Source: Rhodospirillaceae bacterium (GTDB taxonomy: Bacteria; Pseudomonadota; Alphaproteobacteria; GCA-2731375). From it: a stretch of DNA of 59,070 bases. A model generated the notes under the pieces. The model did no database searches and had not been told where the DNA came from. It saw nothing but the letters and a program-made list of their open reading frames with translations. Below are positions 1 through 8,159 of this stretch, one piece after another. The position numbers were made by a program, and so were the translations under genes. Location of the stretch: the NCBI GenBank assembly GCA_018660265.1, contig JABJKS010000104.1, forward strand, positions 1 to 59,070, given 5' to 3'. How positions within the stretch are numbered: the stretch's first letter is position 1; the number at the start of each line of letters is the position of its first letter.

Positions 1-126
1 AGTCTGCCCAAAGACAGCCAAACCCATCCAAATCCATCAGAAAAACCGCAAAACCAACACTGAAATCCAAAGCCCACCGCATCCCGAGGCCAAAAACCTC
101 GACAAACCAAAATAGCTAGGCCTTTT

Positions 127-441
127 TCAGCAGACTGCTAGGTCATCATAAAAGCTTTGAAAGAAATCATAGCCAAGTTCGATTTCCCCTTCCGGGCCGT
201 CATAGGCCTTATAAGTCCCTGATAATTCGATGATGGATGCGGTGTCAGCTAGATTTGAAACGCTGTCCACTTCATCCGTGGTAACGTTGTCGTCAGTCTG
301 GAAGCCAAGGCTGGCGTCTATATTCCAGCGTTTTTCGCCCTCATCAGCCGGCGTATTCGTGTCTGCCTGCGCCGAGGTGCAGGCAAATGCCAACCCCACC
401 AGGGTGACAAATACAGCCCGCTTAAAATTTTGCCCTACCAT
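127..441 (-). pseudogene. Truncated exported beta-barrel-like protein
   Basis: A 104-residue open frame starts with a clear signal peptide (MVGQNFKRAVFVTLVGLAFA, cleavage near AQA). It continues into a segment typical of the start of an outer-membrane barrel: RWNIDASLGFQTDDNVT, then alternating hydrophobic strands around IELSGTYKAYDG and GEIELGYDFFQSFYDDL. Barrel proteins with this opening normally run to several hundred residues, but here the frame stops immediately after the second or third strand. The roughly 126 bases downstream show no continuation in any frame. I read it as the 5' remnant of a longer outer-membrane protein gene, either frameshifted or deleted at its 3' end. A genuinely short exported protein cannot be excluded. 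Export signal is confident; barrel identity is inference. Confidence 0.5.
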
Positions 442-540
442 TGCACTACTTCTTCTTTCGGGTTCGTATTCGGCGCATTGCCTCTGCCCGGAGATTATAA
501 TTTTTTGACCGTTACGACAACGTTAAACCGAACGGCAAGA

Positions 541-566
541 ACCCGGCGCACATAAGTGCGCCGGGT
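541..566 (-). terminator. Rho-independent-like hairpin after the Lys/Ala-rich protein gene
   Basis: A perfect 11-bp inverted repeat (acccggcgcac / gtgcgccgggt) with an ATAA loop lies 17 bases beyond the stop codon of the minus-strand gene ending at 584. The following bases on the minus strand are only moderately T-rich (TCTTGCCGTT), so termination strength is uncertain, but position and stem are typical. Confidence 0.65.
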
Positions 567-583
567 GGCAACAAACGTCGAAC

Positions 584-1945
584 TCAGGATCTGCCTCTTG
601 CCGCTTTCTTCGCGGCATTTTTTGCCGCCGACTTGGCCGCGACTTTTGCGGCGGACTTTGCGGCATCCTTGGCAGCGGACTTCGCGGCGGTCTTTGCCGC
701 ATCCTTGGCCGCAGATTTCGCTGCAGTCTTTGCCGCACCCTTGGCCGCAGATTTGGCAGCGCCCTTGGCAGCCGTCTTAGCCGCAGACTTCGCAGCACCC
801 TTGGCAGCCAGCTTCGCCGCAGATTTAGCGGCACCCTTTGCCGTTACTTTCGCGGCATCTTTGGCAGCGGATTTTGCAGCACCCTTGACGGCAATTTTGG
901 CAGCGCCCTTGGCAGCGTCGCCCGAAGCGGCCTTAACGCTGCTCTTGGCCGCATCCTTGCCACTGAACCCATCAATTCTACTCAGGAATTTTTGTTTTTG
1001 GCTTTCAGCCTTGGCAAGGAATTTGTCATCGCCACTGGCCTCTGCCTTGGCAAGGAACCTTGCCTCGGATTCCAAAGCTTTGGTCAGCGAATTTATCTGC
1101 TGCTTGGAATAATCACCGTCGATCACGGCCTGCAATTGCTCGGCGCTGAAATTCAGCACCAGGCCGTTGTTTACCGTATCGTTCAACGACCGGTTCAAAG
1201 CAAACAGCTGCTCCGGCGTCAATTGCTCGACCAGCGCGGTAATCTCGGCGCTGCCCGTACCAAACCCGTCCTGGGCGGCGACGATTTTCAAGTTAACGTC
1301 GTCAACGGCGGCTTGGGCGTCACCCGCATCCGTTGTGGCTGCATCAACAGCGCCTTCGGCATCGTTCAATGCCTGGACCGCATCGGCATTCTCCTCTTCC
1401 ACCAAAAGCAAATCGTCGGATGCGGTTTGCAAGGCCGTGCCGGCATCGACTACGGCGGGCTCCAACACATCCGTTATTTGCGTCTCTAATGCGGCAATCT
1501 GTGCATCAAGATCGGGGTCCGTCGTGCCCGTGGGCAGGGCCGCCTTTTCCGCTTCCAGTGCCGCCAGATCTCCTTGTGCGGTTTCCAAATCTGACGTTGC
1601 CGAACCGAGTTCGAACTGTGTATCGTTGACAGCCGCTGTCGCATCATCGATGGCCTGAATGGCGTCCGCAGTATCGGTTTGTACCTGCAGAAAATCTGTT
1701 TCCGCCTGCTGCAAATCAGTGTTGGCCGTGTCCAGATCCGTCTGCGCGGCCAGCAAGGCACCGTCAAGCTCTTCCAGGGTTGCCTCCAGATCCGTCGCAT
1801 CGCCAGCCAGCACAGTTTCGATCAAGCGGTCGGGATCGGCAAATTTCTGTGCTGTTTCAGTGTCCGCGTCCTGAGCCAGGACCGGTGCTGCGGTAAAGGC
1901 GAATATGGAACTTGCCAAAAATGATCTTAGAATAATCTTTCTCAT
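584..1945 (-). CDS. Exported coiled-coil protein with Lys/Ala-rich histone-H1-like tail
   Basis: This 453-residue protein has three visible parts. Residues 1-24 form a Sec signal peptide (MRKIILRSFLASSIFAF...APVLAQ). Residues about 25-220 are acidic, rich in Ala, Asp, Thr and Gln with heptad-like spacing, predicting a coiled coil. The last 124 residues are a near-periodic KxAA tail (KSAAK, KGAAK, KDAAK, KTAAK units) ending AARGRS. Between them lies a short linker with two FLAKAE units. The tail resembles the C-terminal domain of histone H1 and bacterial H1-like DNA-binding proteins, yet the signal peptide implies export, so an extracellular or periplasmic polyanion (DNA, LPS, polyphosphate) may be the partner; this is inference. 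The ATG at 1945 was chosen because GAGAGGG lies 6 bases upstream and the signal peptide starts there; longer upstream readings give no recognisable N-terminus. Confidence 0.8.
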   Translation of the reverse strand: MRKIILRSFLASSIFAFTAAPVLAQDADTETAQKFADPDRLIETVLAGDATDLEATLEELDGALLAAQTDLDTANTDLQQAETDFLQVQTDTADAIQAIDDATAAVNDTQFELGSATSDLETAQGDLAALEAEKAALPTGTTDPDLDAQIAALETQITDVLEPAVVDAGTALQTASDDLLLVEEENADAVQALNDAEGAVDAATTDAGDAQAAVDDVNLKIVAAQDGFGTGSAEITALVEQLTPEQLFALNRSLNDTVNNGLVLNFSAEQLQAVIDGDYSKQQINSLTKALESEARFLAKAEASGDDKFLAKAESQKQKFLSRIDGFSGKDAAKSSVKAASGDAAKGAAKIAVKGAAKSAAKDAAKVTAKGAAKSAAKLAAKGAAKSAAKTAAKGAAKSAAKGAAKTAAKSAAKDAAKTAAKSAAKDAAKSAAKVAAKSAAKNAAKKAARGRS

Positions 1946-2250
1946 GGGAAACCCTCTCATGATGTTACAGTTTTTATTTGTCGACCGGCGCAGTCGTACC
2001 CTGAGATTGATATAATAACGGAAAGCGGTCGCAATAGTGATCGTAATCACGTTTTTGGCGGATTCGAGCATCTTCTTTTGGCTCGGCCCCTCATACGCTG
2101 GAATTCCCGGAACAGACCATAGGCAACATCTCATTGATCCCTGATGGGTAGGAGCCGTGGTGATGGTGTGAATTCTGGCAGGAGGCAGAGTGCCGGTTTG
2201 TCGACGATGTTTTCGGCGATCACCTTACCGAACTAAACCTTTGTTGTTTT
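1946..2250. other. Intergenic region without recognised feature
   Basis: About 305 bases between two minus-strand genes. It should carry the promoter of the Lys/Ala-rich protein gene and the 3' end signals of the glutathionyl-hydroquinone reductase gene, but no convincing promoter boxes, hairpin terminator or RNA gene could be picked out by eye. Confidence 0.4.
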
Positions 2251-3204
2251 TCATCGTGTCACCGGCAGGCGGCCCCGGTCATGGGGGCTGTCGAAATCCA
2301 GTTCCGGACCCAAGGGAACAATACCGAACGGATTAACCGCATCGTGGCTGCCGTAATAGTGCTCCTTAATACGGGGGATATCCACGGTCGGGGCGATGCC
2401 GGGCCACTGGTACAGCTCGCGCAGATAATTGGATAGATTGGGGTAGTCGGCGATCCGTTGGCGGTTGCATTTGAAATGTCCCACATAGACCGCGTCGAAA
2501 CGCACCAATGTTGCAAACAACCGCCAGTCGGCCTCGGTTATACGGGCTCCGGTCAGATAGCGTCGGTCCTCCAGGCGCGCTTCCATGGCATCCAAGGCTT
2601 CAAACACACTGGAAAATGCTGCCTCGTAAGCGTCTTGGGTGGTGGCAAATCCGGTTCGATAGACGCCGTTGTTGATATTGTTATAAACCACATCGTTGAC
2701 CGCATCGATCTCCGTCCGCAGTTCCTCCGGGTACATATCCGGAACCAACTTTGTGGCCAGATCATCAAAGGCGGTGTTCAGCATGCGGATGATTTCCGAG
2801 GATTCGTTATTGACGATGGTCTGGCCCTTTTTGTCCCACAAAACCGGTACTGAACAACGCCCGGAATAATCGGGAACCGCCTTGGCATAGATCTGATAGG
2901 TGTACTTGGCACCCGTGACCGGGTCGCCACCGTCCATAAGCTCCCAGCCGTTTTCCAGCATCAAAGGGGCCACATAAGCAACCGAGATCACATCCTCCAA
3001 ACCTTTCAAGGCCCGAAAAATCATGGTCCGGTGGGCCCAGGGGCAGGCGTGCGCCACGATGAGATGATAGCGGCCCGTTTCAGCCGGGAAACCTGGGTCG
3101 CCGATCTGATTGCGAAACGCCGTTGTGGGGCGCACGTAGCTGCCTTTTTCGTTCCGCTTGGCGAAATCCTGCTCTGTCCATTTGCCCGCAACCATAATGC
3201 CCAT
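2251..3204 (-). CDS. yqjG: Glutathionyl-hydroquinone reductase (Xi-class GST)
   Basis: A 317-residue cytosolic enzyme of the ECM4/YqjG family, which uses glutathione to reduce glutathionyl-hydroquinones through a catalytic cysteine. The signature CPWAHR is present near residue 55 (HACPWAHRTMIF), inside the thioredoxin-like N-domain. The family-typical NNESSEIIRMLN (glutathione gamma-glutamyl contact) follows, and then the helical C-domain with LTGARITEADWRLFATLVRFDAVY. Length matches the family (about 310-330). The start is supported by GGGGA 9 bases upstream. It is divergent from the LysR regulator at 3352, with 147 bases between them, so that regulator is the obvious candidate to control it. 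Role inferred from the family: detoxification of quinones or chlorinated hydroquinones. Confidence 0.93.
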   Translation of the reverse strand: MGIMVAGKWTEQDFAKRNEKGSYVRPTTAFRNQIGDPGFPAETGRYHLIVAHACPWAHRTMIFRALKGLEDVISVAYVAPLMLENGWELMDGGDPVTGAKYTYQIYAKAVPDYSGRCSVPVLWDKKGQTIVNNESSEIIRMLNTAFDDLATKLVPDMYPEELRTEIDAVNDVVYNNINNGVYRTGFATTQDAYEAAFSSVFEALDAMEARLEDRRYLTGARITEADWRLFATLVRFDAVYVGHFKCNRQRIADYPNLSNYLRELYQWPGIAPTVDIPRIKEHYYGSHDAVNPFGIVPLGPELDFDSPHDRGRLPVTR

Positions 3205-3351
3205 GATATTCGTCCCCTAAATGCTGTTATCAGGCCCCAACCTAAACCGAGCAGGCTTTTCGGGCCAGTGTGGAAAAGGCACAATATTGTTCACGTCAGG
3301 AAACAAAGCTGATATCCAGGCAGCAACTGTTTCCTGGAAAGTGGCTGGGCC

Positions 3352-4257
3352 ATGGATAATTTAAGCGAGATGGCGGTTTTTGCGGAGGTTGTGCGTCAGC
3401 GTGGTTTCACGGCTGCCGCGCAAACCTTGGGACTGTCCAAGTCTGCCGTGTCAAAGCAGGTCGGGCGTCTGGAAGATCGCCTGGGCGCGCGTCTATTAAA
3501 CCGTACAACGCGGAAGCTGTCTCTGACCGAGGTCGGCACGGTGTTTTACGAGCGCTGCGCCCGTATTGTGGAGGAGGCCCAGGCCGCCGCGGACGAAGTC
3601 GGCAGTATGTCGGCCACCCCACGGGGCCGATTGCGGGTCAATGCACCCATGACTTTTGGCACCTTGCACTTGGGCCCGGTCATTGCGGATTTTTTGAATG
3701 CCCACAGTGAAATTGAAGTGGATTTGGTTTTGGACGACCGGTTCTCTGATTTGATAGAGGACGGCTTCGATGTGGCAATCCGTATCGCCGCCCTGGTGGA
3801 TAGTTCCTTGATCGTCCGTCGACTGGCCCCCTCCCGTTCGGCCATGTGCGCCTCACCCGATTACCTGCAACAGCATGGCACACCCGAAACACCGGAAGAT
3901 TTGCGCCGGCATAACTGTTTTGGCTATCTGTATCGGGACAGTGGCACTGATTGGGTCTTGAACGGTGCCAAAGGGCCGGTTTCAATCCCCTTGCAAGGCA
4001 ACCTGCGGGCCAACAATGGCGAGGTGTTGCGCCATGCGGCCCTGGCCGGTACCGGCATTGTGGCCCTGCCCAGCTTTATCGTCGGCGACGACCTGCGTGC
4101 CGGCGACCTGGTGGAATTTCTGCCCGAATGTGTGCCGCAAACACATGCCATTCATGCGGTCTACCCCCATCGCCGCCATCTGACGCCAAAGGTCCGCGCC
4201 TTCGTCGACTTTCTGGTCACCCGCTTTCGCCCGGAACCATATTGGGATCTGCCCTAA
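3352..4257 (+). CDS. LysR-family transcriptional regulator
   Basis: A 301-residue LysR-type regulator. The N-terminal winged helix-turn-helix (residues about 3-62) reads FAEVVRQRGFTAAAQTLGLSKSAVSKQVGRLEDRLG, and the substrate-binding-like effector domain follows from about residue 90 (GRLRVNAPMTFGTLHLGPVIADFL). This looks like the AaeR/DsdC-unrelated, PgrR/DmlR-type group that often regulates oxidoreductases and efflux. It is divergent from the glutathionyl-hydroquinone reductase gene and 4 bases upstream of the TSUP permease gene, so it probably controls one or both; the effector is unknown. The start was chosen at the first ATG that includes the full HTH. Confidence 0.93.
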   Translation: MDNLSEMAVFAEVVRQRGFTAAAQTLGLSKSAVSKQVGRLEDRLGARLLNRTTRKLSLTEVGTVFYERCARIVEEAQAAADEVGSMSATPRGRLRVNAPMTFGTLHLGPVIADFLNAHSEIEVDLVLDDRFSDLIEDGFDVAIRIAALVDSSLIVRRLAPSRSAMCASPDYLQQHGTPETPEDLRRHNCFGYLYRDSGTDWVLNGAKGPVSIPLQGNLRANNGEVLRHAALAGTGIVALPSFIVGDDLRAGDLVEFLPECVPQTHAIHAVYPHRRHLTPKVRAFVDFLVTRFRPEPYWDLP

Positions 4258-4261
4258 GACA

Positions 4262-5050
4262 ATGGAGCCCGCCGTAAGCGAATTTGCCATGCTGGCCAGC
4301 ATTGCCTCGATTGCGTTTCTTGCCGCCTTGGCCCAAGGCGCGACGGGCTTTGGTTTTGCCATCATCGCCCTGCCATTTCTGCTGTTGATAATGGGCAGCC
4401 TGGAAGCAGTCGGGTTGACCATAATCCTCAATCTATTGGTATCCCTGGTGCTGCTGCCCGGACTATGGCGACTGGCACCCAAAAAGACACTGGCCTGGTT
4501 GTCCATGGGCAGCATGGTCGGCTTCCCCGTTGGATTGGTCATATTTTTGCAAGCCAGCCTGGATTGGGTGCGATTGGCGGTCGGTTTGATTATCCTGGGG
4601 TTTGCCGCCTGGCAGGGTCTGCGCCTTTGGCGACCGGGCACCACCCAGCCTACAGATGAACAAACATCTGAACAAACATGGGGAAACTGGCCGGCTGCAG
4701 TGGTTGGCGCAATTTCCGGCGTAATGGCCACGGCCCTGGCCATGCCGGGCCCGAGTGTGATGTTGTATCTTTCCGCCCGCGCAATGACGAAAGATGCCGT
4801 ACGCGCCACTACCCTGTGCCTATTTGCCCTGTCGTACGGCGCAGCACTGGCTTTACAGGCAGGGGTCGGCGTAATTGGCAACCAAACCTGGTTGGTTGCC
4901 GCAGTGGCCGCATTGCCAACTGTCGCCGGCGCCAAGATTGGCAATTATTTGTCAAAATATCTGAACGAGGCACTATTTCGTGTCATAATTCTGGCAATAC
5001 TGCTGATTACCGGTGCCTATACGTCTATTATCGCAATTATGAACTGGTAA
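4262..5050 (+). CDS. TSUP (TauE/SafE) family membrane permease
   Basis: A 262-residue polytopic membrane protein with about eight hydrophobic segments. The typical TSUP opening is present (ASIAFLAALAQGATGFGFAIIALPFLLLI), with the conserved QGATGFG loop. A second half contains GAISGVMATALAMPGPSVMLYL, matching the internal repeat of the family. Members export small organosulfur or organic anions such as sulfite, sulfoacetate or taurine-related compounds; the substrate here cannot be deduced. It starts 4 bases after the LysR stop codon, implying co-transcription and possibly translational coupling. A polar linker (TTQPTDEQTSEQT) separates the halves. Confidence 0.85.
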   Translation: MEPAVSEFAMLASIASIAFLAALAQGATGFGFAIIALPFLLLIMGSLEAVGLTIILNLLVSLVLLPGLWRLAPKKTLAWLSMGSMVGFPVGLVIFLQASLDWVRLAVGLIILGFAAWQGLRLWRPGTTQPTDEQTSEQTWGNWPAAVVGAISGVMATALAMPGPSVMLYLSARAMTKDAVRATTLCLFALSYGAALALQAGVGVIGNQTWLVAAVAALPTVAGAKIGNYLSKYLNEALFRVIILAILLITGAYTSIIAIMNW

Positions 5051-5099
5051 TTTGCATAAAACCGGTCACTGAGCCGATCATAAAGATCTCGCCTTCCGC

Positions 5100-6131
5100 T
5101 CAGCTTATACGCACGGCAATCTTGCCGAAATGTTGTCCTTTAGGCAGGGCCTGCAAAGCCGTACTCAACCCGTCGAAGTCATAGATGTGATCGTCCAGGG
5201 CCGGTTGAAAGCCGGGATTGTCTTCCAGGTAAGTCATCATATCCTGAAAGTCGGCCACAGAACCCGTGGATATACCGATCATGCGTTTGCGGAACATAAA
5301 GACAAGCGGCAGGTTCACCTCTGCGATAGAACCCCCGACATTTCCCACCAGGGACATGGTGCCATCCGACCGGGTCGCCCGCATGGATTGACCAATGGTA
5401 TCGGCCCCGCCAATCTCGACCACCAGATCGGCACCTACGCCGTCCGTCAGGGCCAAGACTTCCTTGCCCCATTCAGGGGTTTCGGAATAATTGATTGTCT
5501 CATCCGCGCCAAGGGCCTTCAGCCGCTCCAATTTCGCATCCGATGACGATGTGGCGATGACCCGGGCACCCCGAGCTTTCGCGAGCTGTAGGGCGAACAA
5601 CGACACCCCGCCCGTCCCCTGCGTCACCACTGTACCGCCATCTTTGGCCGTCGCCGGCATTTCGGCCAGGGCGTTCCAGGCGGTGATCGCGGCACAGCAC
5701 AAAGTCGCGGCCGCCTCATCACTGAAATAATCCGGCACCTGGACGGAACTGGCCACGGGTGTGCACATGTATTCCCGCGCCGTGCCATCCAAGGGTCCGC
5801 CCAGGGCGGAGGCAAAAACCGATGGCCCCGAATCACCGCTATACCAATCCCGAATGAAGCAGGGTAGCCGGCGCGAGCCAATGGCCACGCCGTCGACCCC
5901 CTCACCCAAGGCAACCACCTCGCCCACACCATCGGACAAGGGCACCAGGGGCAGGTCACCCGACATGCGGCCATAACCCCGGCCAATCATCAGATAGTCG
6001 CGATAATTCAGGGAAACCGCCTTCATCTTCAACAGCACTTCACCCGGCCCCGGTTCGGGTCGAGGCACATCAACCATCTTCAAACCGTCAAAGCTCCATT
6101 CGTCGGTGATTTGCCACTGCTTCATTGTCAT
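5100..6131 (-). CDS. Zinc-independent MDR oxidoreductase (quinone-oxidoreductase-like)
   Basis: A 343-residue medium-chain dehydrogenase/reductase. The GroES-like N-domain carries SLNYRDYLMIGRGYGRM, with no catalytic zinc cysteine, and there is no four-cysteine structural zinc lobe, so it belongs to the QOR-like, zinc-independent side of the family. The Rossmann domain shows GTGGVSLFALQLAKARGARV (cofactor loop) followed by ATSSSDAKLERLKALGAD. The likely reaction is NAD(P)H-dependent reduction of a quinone, enone or similar carbonyl. The ATG at 6131 is chosen over an upstream one because AGGGG lies 7 bases before it. It is divergent from the GST at 6193 with only 61 bases between. Confidence 0.85.
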   Translation of the reverse strand: MTMKQWQITDEWSFDGLKMVDVPRPEPGPGEVLLKMKAVSLNYRDYLMIGRGYGRMSGDLPLVPLSDGVGEVVALGEGVDGVAIGSRRLPCFIRDWYSGDSGPSVFASALGGPLDGTAREYMCTPVASSVQVPDYFSDEAAATLCCAAITAWNALAEMPATAKDGGTVVTQGTGGVSLFALQLAKARGARVIATSSSDAKLERLKALGADETINYSETPEWGKEVLALTDGVGADLVVEIGGADTIGQSMRATRSDGTMSLVGNVGGSIAEVNLPLVFMFRKRMIGISTGSVADFQDMMTYLEDNPGFQPALDDHIYDFDGLSTALQALPKGQHFGKIAVRIS

Positions 6132-6192
6132 ATGCTTGCCCCTGCCGCTATTCTGTTCTGCATTCAAAAGATTATAGCGAAGGTCGACCGCA

Positions 6193-6807
6193 ATGATAAA
6201 ATTTTACGACGCGGCGCTATCGGGCAACTGCCACAAAGTCCGCATGCTGCTCTCTATGTTGCAGATCCCGCACGAAGTGGTGCCCATCAGCCTGCCCAAT
6301 ATGGATCATAAGACACCGGCCCATATAGCGCGCAACCCCTTGGGAACTGTGCCGGTCATAGAAGACGGCGACGTGGTAATTTACGATTCCCAGGCGATCC
6401 TGGTTTATCTTGCGGCAAAACATGGTGGCGACCAGAAAGACAATTTATGGCTGCCCGGCGAGCCGTCCGAACAGGCCCTGGTGCAGCAATGGCTGTCTTT
6501 TGCCGTCAACGAAATTTGGAATGGTCCGGCCCTGGCGCGGGCCTTTCTGCTGTTTGACCGGGATGTCGATCTGGCCCGTTGCCAGGCCGCGGGAAAGGCC
6601 GCATTGAGTATTCTGGAGGGCCGGTTACGTCAACATGACTGGTTGGCGCTTGACCACCCCACCATTGCCGATATCGCCTGTTATCCCTATTCAGCATTGG
6701 CGGAAGCAGGCGAAATATCCCTGGCACCCTATGAGGCGGTGCGGGCCTGGTTCAAACGAATAGAGGCATTGCCGGGCTATGTCTCCATGCCTGGATTGGG
6801 CGACTGA
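6193..6807 (+). CDS. Glutathione S-transferase family protein
   Basis: A 204-residue cytosolic GST. The thioredoxin-like N-domain begins MIKFYDAALSGNCHKVRMLLSML, where SGNCHKV occupies the catalytic position, and contains NPLGTVPVIEDGDVVIYDSQAIL with the cis-Pro and the acidic/Ser glutathione contact. The helical C-domain has the conserved LALDHPTIADIACYPY capping motif. Substrate unknown. Length is normal. AAGGT lies upstream of the ATG. It faces away from the MDR enzyme gene and is close enough to share a promoter region with it. Confidence 0.9.
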   Translation: MIKFYDAALSGNCHKVRMLLSMLQIPHEVVPISLPNMDHKTPAHIARNPLGTVPVIEDGDVVIYDSQAILVYLAAKHGGDQKDNLWLPGEPSEQALVQQWLSFAVNEIWNGPALARAFLLFDRDVDLARCQAAGKAALSILEGRLRQHDWLALDHPTIADIACYPYSALAEAGEISLAPYEAVRAWFKRIEALPGYVSMPGLGD

Positions 6808-6842
6808 TCTGGCCAGGGTATCGGTCGTTATTGGGCCTGTAT

Positions 6843-7529
6843 TTAGACTGGTGCCATGGGGGTGCGGGCAAAATCGCCCGAGTCCCCGTTCATGACCCAC
6901 AATTCGCCATCGGCGATATCAAACCAGGCACCATGCAGGCTTAGGCGTTGGCGGCCTTCCAATATGGATACGCAGGGAAATGTCCGCAGGTTGGCGATGG
7001 AATAGCGGATGGAAATATGTTCCAGGGCGGTTTGTCGTTCCGCCACCGTCATCCATTCATTGGCCGCAATCGATTCCGCTGCGGGGCCCAGCAATTCCAT
7101 CCACTTACCGATAAAATCGCCCGGCGACAAAGGCTCATCGGCCGGATTAAGAGCCGCCGCAATACCGCCGCAACGGCCATGACCCAGCACCACGATATGT
7201 TTCACCTTCAGGCTCTGCACCGCAAATTCCAGAGCGGCAGAGGTGGAATGGTATTGGTCGTCCGGCCGATAGGGCGGAACAAGGTTGGCGACGTTGCGGA
7301 CAACAAATATCTCGCCCGGAACCGCGTTGAAAATAATCTCGGGCGCGGCCCGGGAATCGCAGCAGGCGATGACCAGGGTTTCGGGCACCTGACCCTGTTC
7401 CGCCAGCTTGCGATAGCGTTCGCTTTCATGGGCAAAGCGCTGGCTTCGAAATTCGCCATAGCCATCCAAAAGGGCCGTCGGAAAGCCGCCATCTGACAAC
7501 AAAAGCTTTGCATCGGGTCGTTGTGTCAT
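6843..7529 (-). CDS. can: Beta-class carbonic anhydrase
   Basis: A 228-residue beta-carbonic anhydrase that interconverts CO2 and bicarbonate in the cytosol. Zinc ligands and the catalytic dyad are visible: Cys56-x-Asp58-Ser-Arg60 (ACCDSRAAPE) and His117-x2-Cys120 (VVLGHGRCGGI). VRNVANLVPPY is also typical. The ATG at 7529 is used; the GAGGT that overlaps the stop codon of the upstream DUF3501 gene serves as its ribosome site, so the two are translationally linked. It ends the minus-strand operon with DUF3501 and the GlpC-like Fe-S protein, downstream of an Irr-box-like site. A link between carbonic anhydrase and this redox module is not explained by known pathways. Confidence 0.93.
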   Translation of the reverse strand: MTQRPDAKLLLSDGGFPTALLDGYGEFRSQRFAHESERYRKLAEQGQVPETLVIACCDSRAAPEIIFNAVPGEIFVVRNVANLVPPYRPDDQYHSTSAALEFAVQSLKVKHIVVLGHGRCGGIAAALNPADEPLSPGDFIGKWMELLGPAAESIAANEWMTVAERQTALEHISIRYSIANLRTFPCVSILEGRQRLSLHGAWFDIADGELWVMNGDSGDFARTPMAPV

Positions 7530-7542
7530 TGATCCATTGACC

Positions 7543-8139
7543 TCAGTCAAAATCTTCCGCCAAAGCCTGGCGCATGGCTTCGGGTAAAACCGCCATGTGA
7601 GCATATTCCTTATGCTCAATAGCAGCAACAATACGAGTACCCGGTTTGCGAAATGTCTCAATCAGATCCGCCTGAAAGGGGAAATGCAAAAAATGTACCG
7701 ACGAGGTTTTGCCGTCCCTCCGGGTACGCTCGATGCCTTCCTCACGTTCGGGCACGGCGGAAATCTTTTGCCCGTCGATTTCCAATGTGACCATTTCCTC
7801 AACCCCGCCCAGGCGCGAAAGAATACTCTGGCGGCGGGTCTCGTCGGCAATCTCGAACATCATGGTGGCGACCAGTTCCTGACCCTGTGGTATCAATGGA
7901 TTATAGGCAGCCAATTCATCGGTGATCTGGGCCTCGCCCCCCTTTTCGATCCACAGCATTTCCTGGATCTGGGACAGCATGGTGGTGTGGTTCTCAAAAT
8001 AAAATGCCGCGACCGGCCCCACTTCAAGGCGTCGGCCGCGTTTGTAATTGATAATCGCCCGACGGCGTTCGGGACGCTCCGGCCCATAGGTTTCCATGGG
8101 GACGATATCCGCGCGTTCTATCTTATGTTTCATGCTCAT
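7543..8139 (-). CDS. DUF3501 family protein
   Basis: A 198-residue soluble protein of the DUF3501 family, recognised by its opening (KIERADIVPMETYGPERPERR) and the block VGPVAAFYFENHTTMLSQIQEM. No catalytic motif is evident. In many proteobacteria this family is encoded beside a rubrerythrin and a two-[4Fe-4S] GlpC-like protein, exactly as here, which suggests a shared redox function, but biochemistry is not established to my knowledge. It lies 20 bases downstream of the Fe-S protein gene and 13 bases upstream of carbonic anhydrase, in one operon. Confidence 0.85.
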   Translation of the reverse strand: MSMKHKIERADIVPMETYGPERPERRRAIINYKRGRRLEVGPVAAFYFENHTTMLSQIQEMLWIEKGGEAQITDELAAYNPLIPQGQELVATMMFEIADETRRQSILSRLGGVEEMVTLEIDGQKISAVPEREEGIERTRRDGKTSSVHFLHFPFQADLIETFRKPGTRIVAAIEHKEYAHMAVLPEAMRQALAEDFD

Positions 8140-8159
8140 TCTACCGCAGCTTTCACTTG

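Noticed and set aside
633..1112. Long plus-strand frame rich in Ala-Asp-Phe-Ala-Ala repeats
   Set aside because: It is the antisense image of the KxAA repeat tail; repetitive GC-rich DNA opens several frames. The minus-strand frame has a signal peptide and a ribosome site.
3982..4944. 320-codon minus-strand frame over the LysR and TSUP genes
   Set aside because: Composition is arginine/alanine/threonine-rich without motifs, and it lies antisense to two recognised genes.
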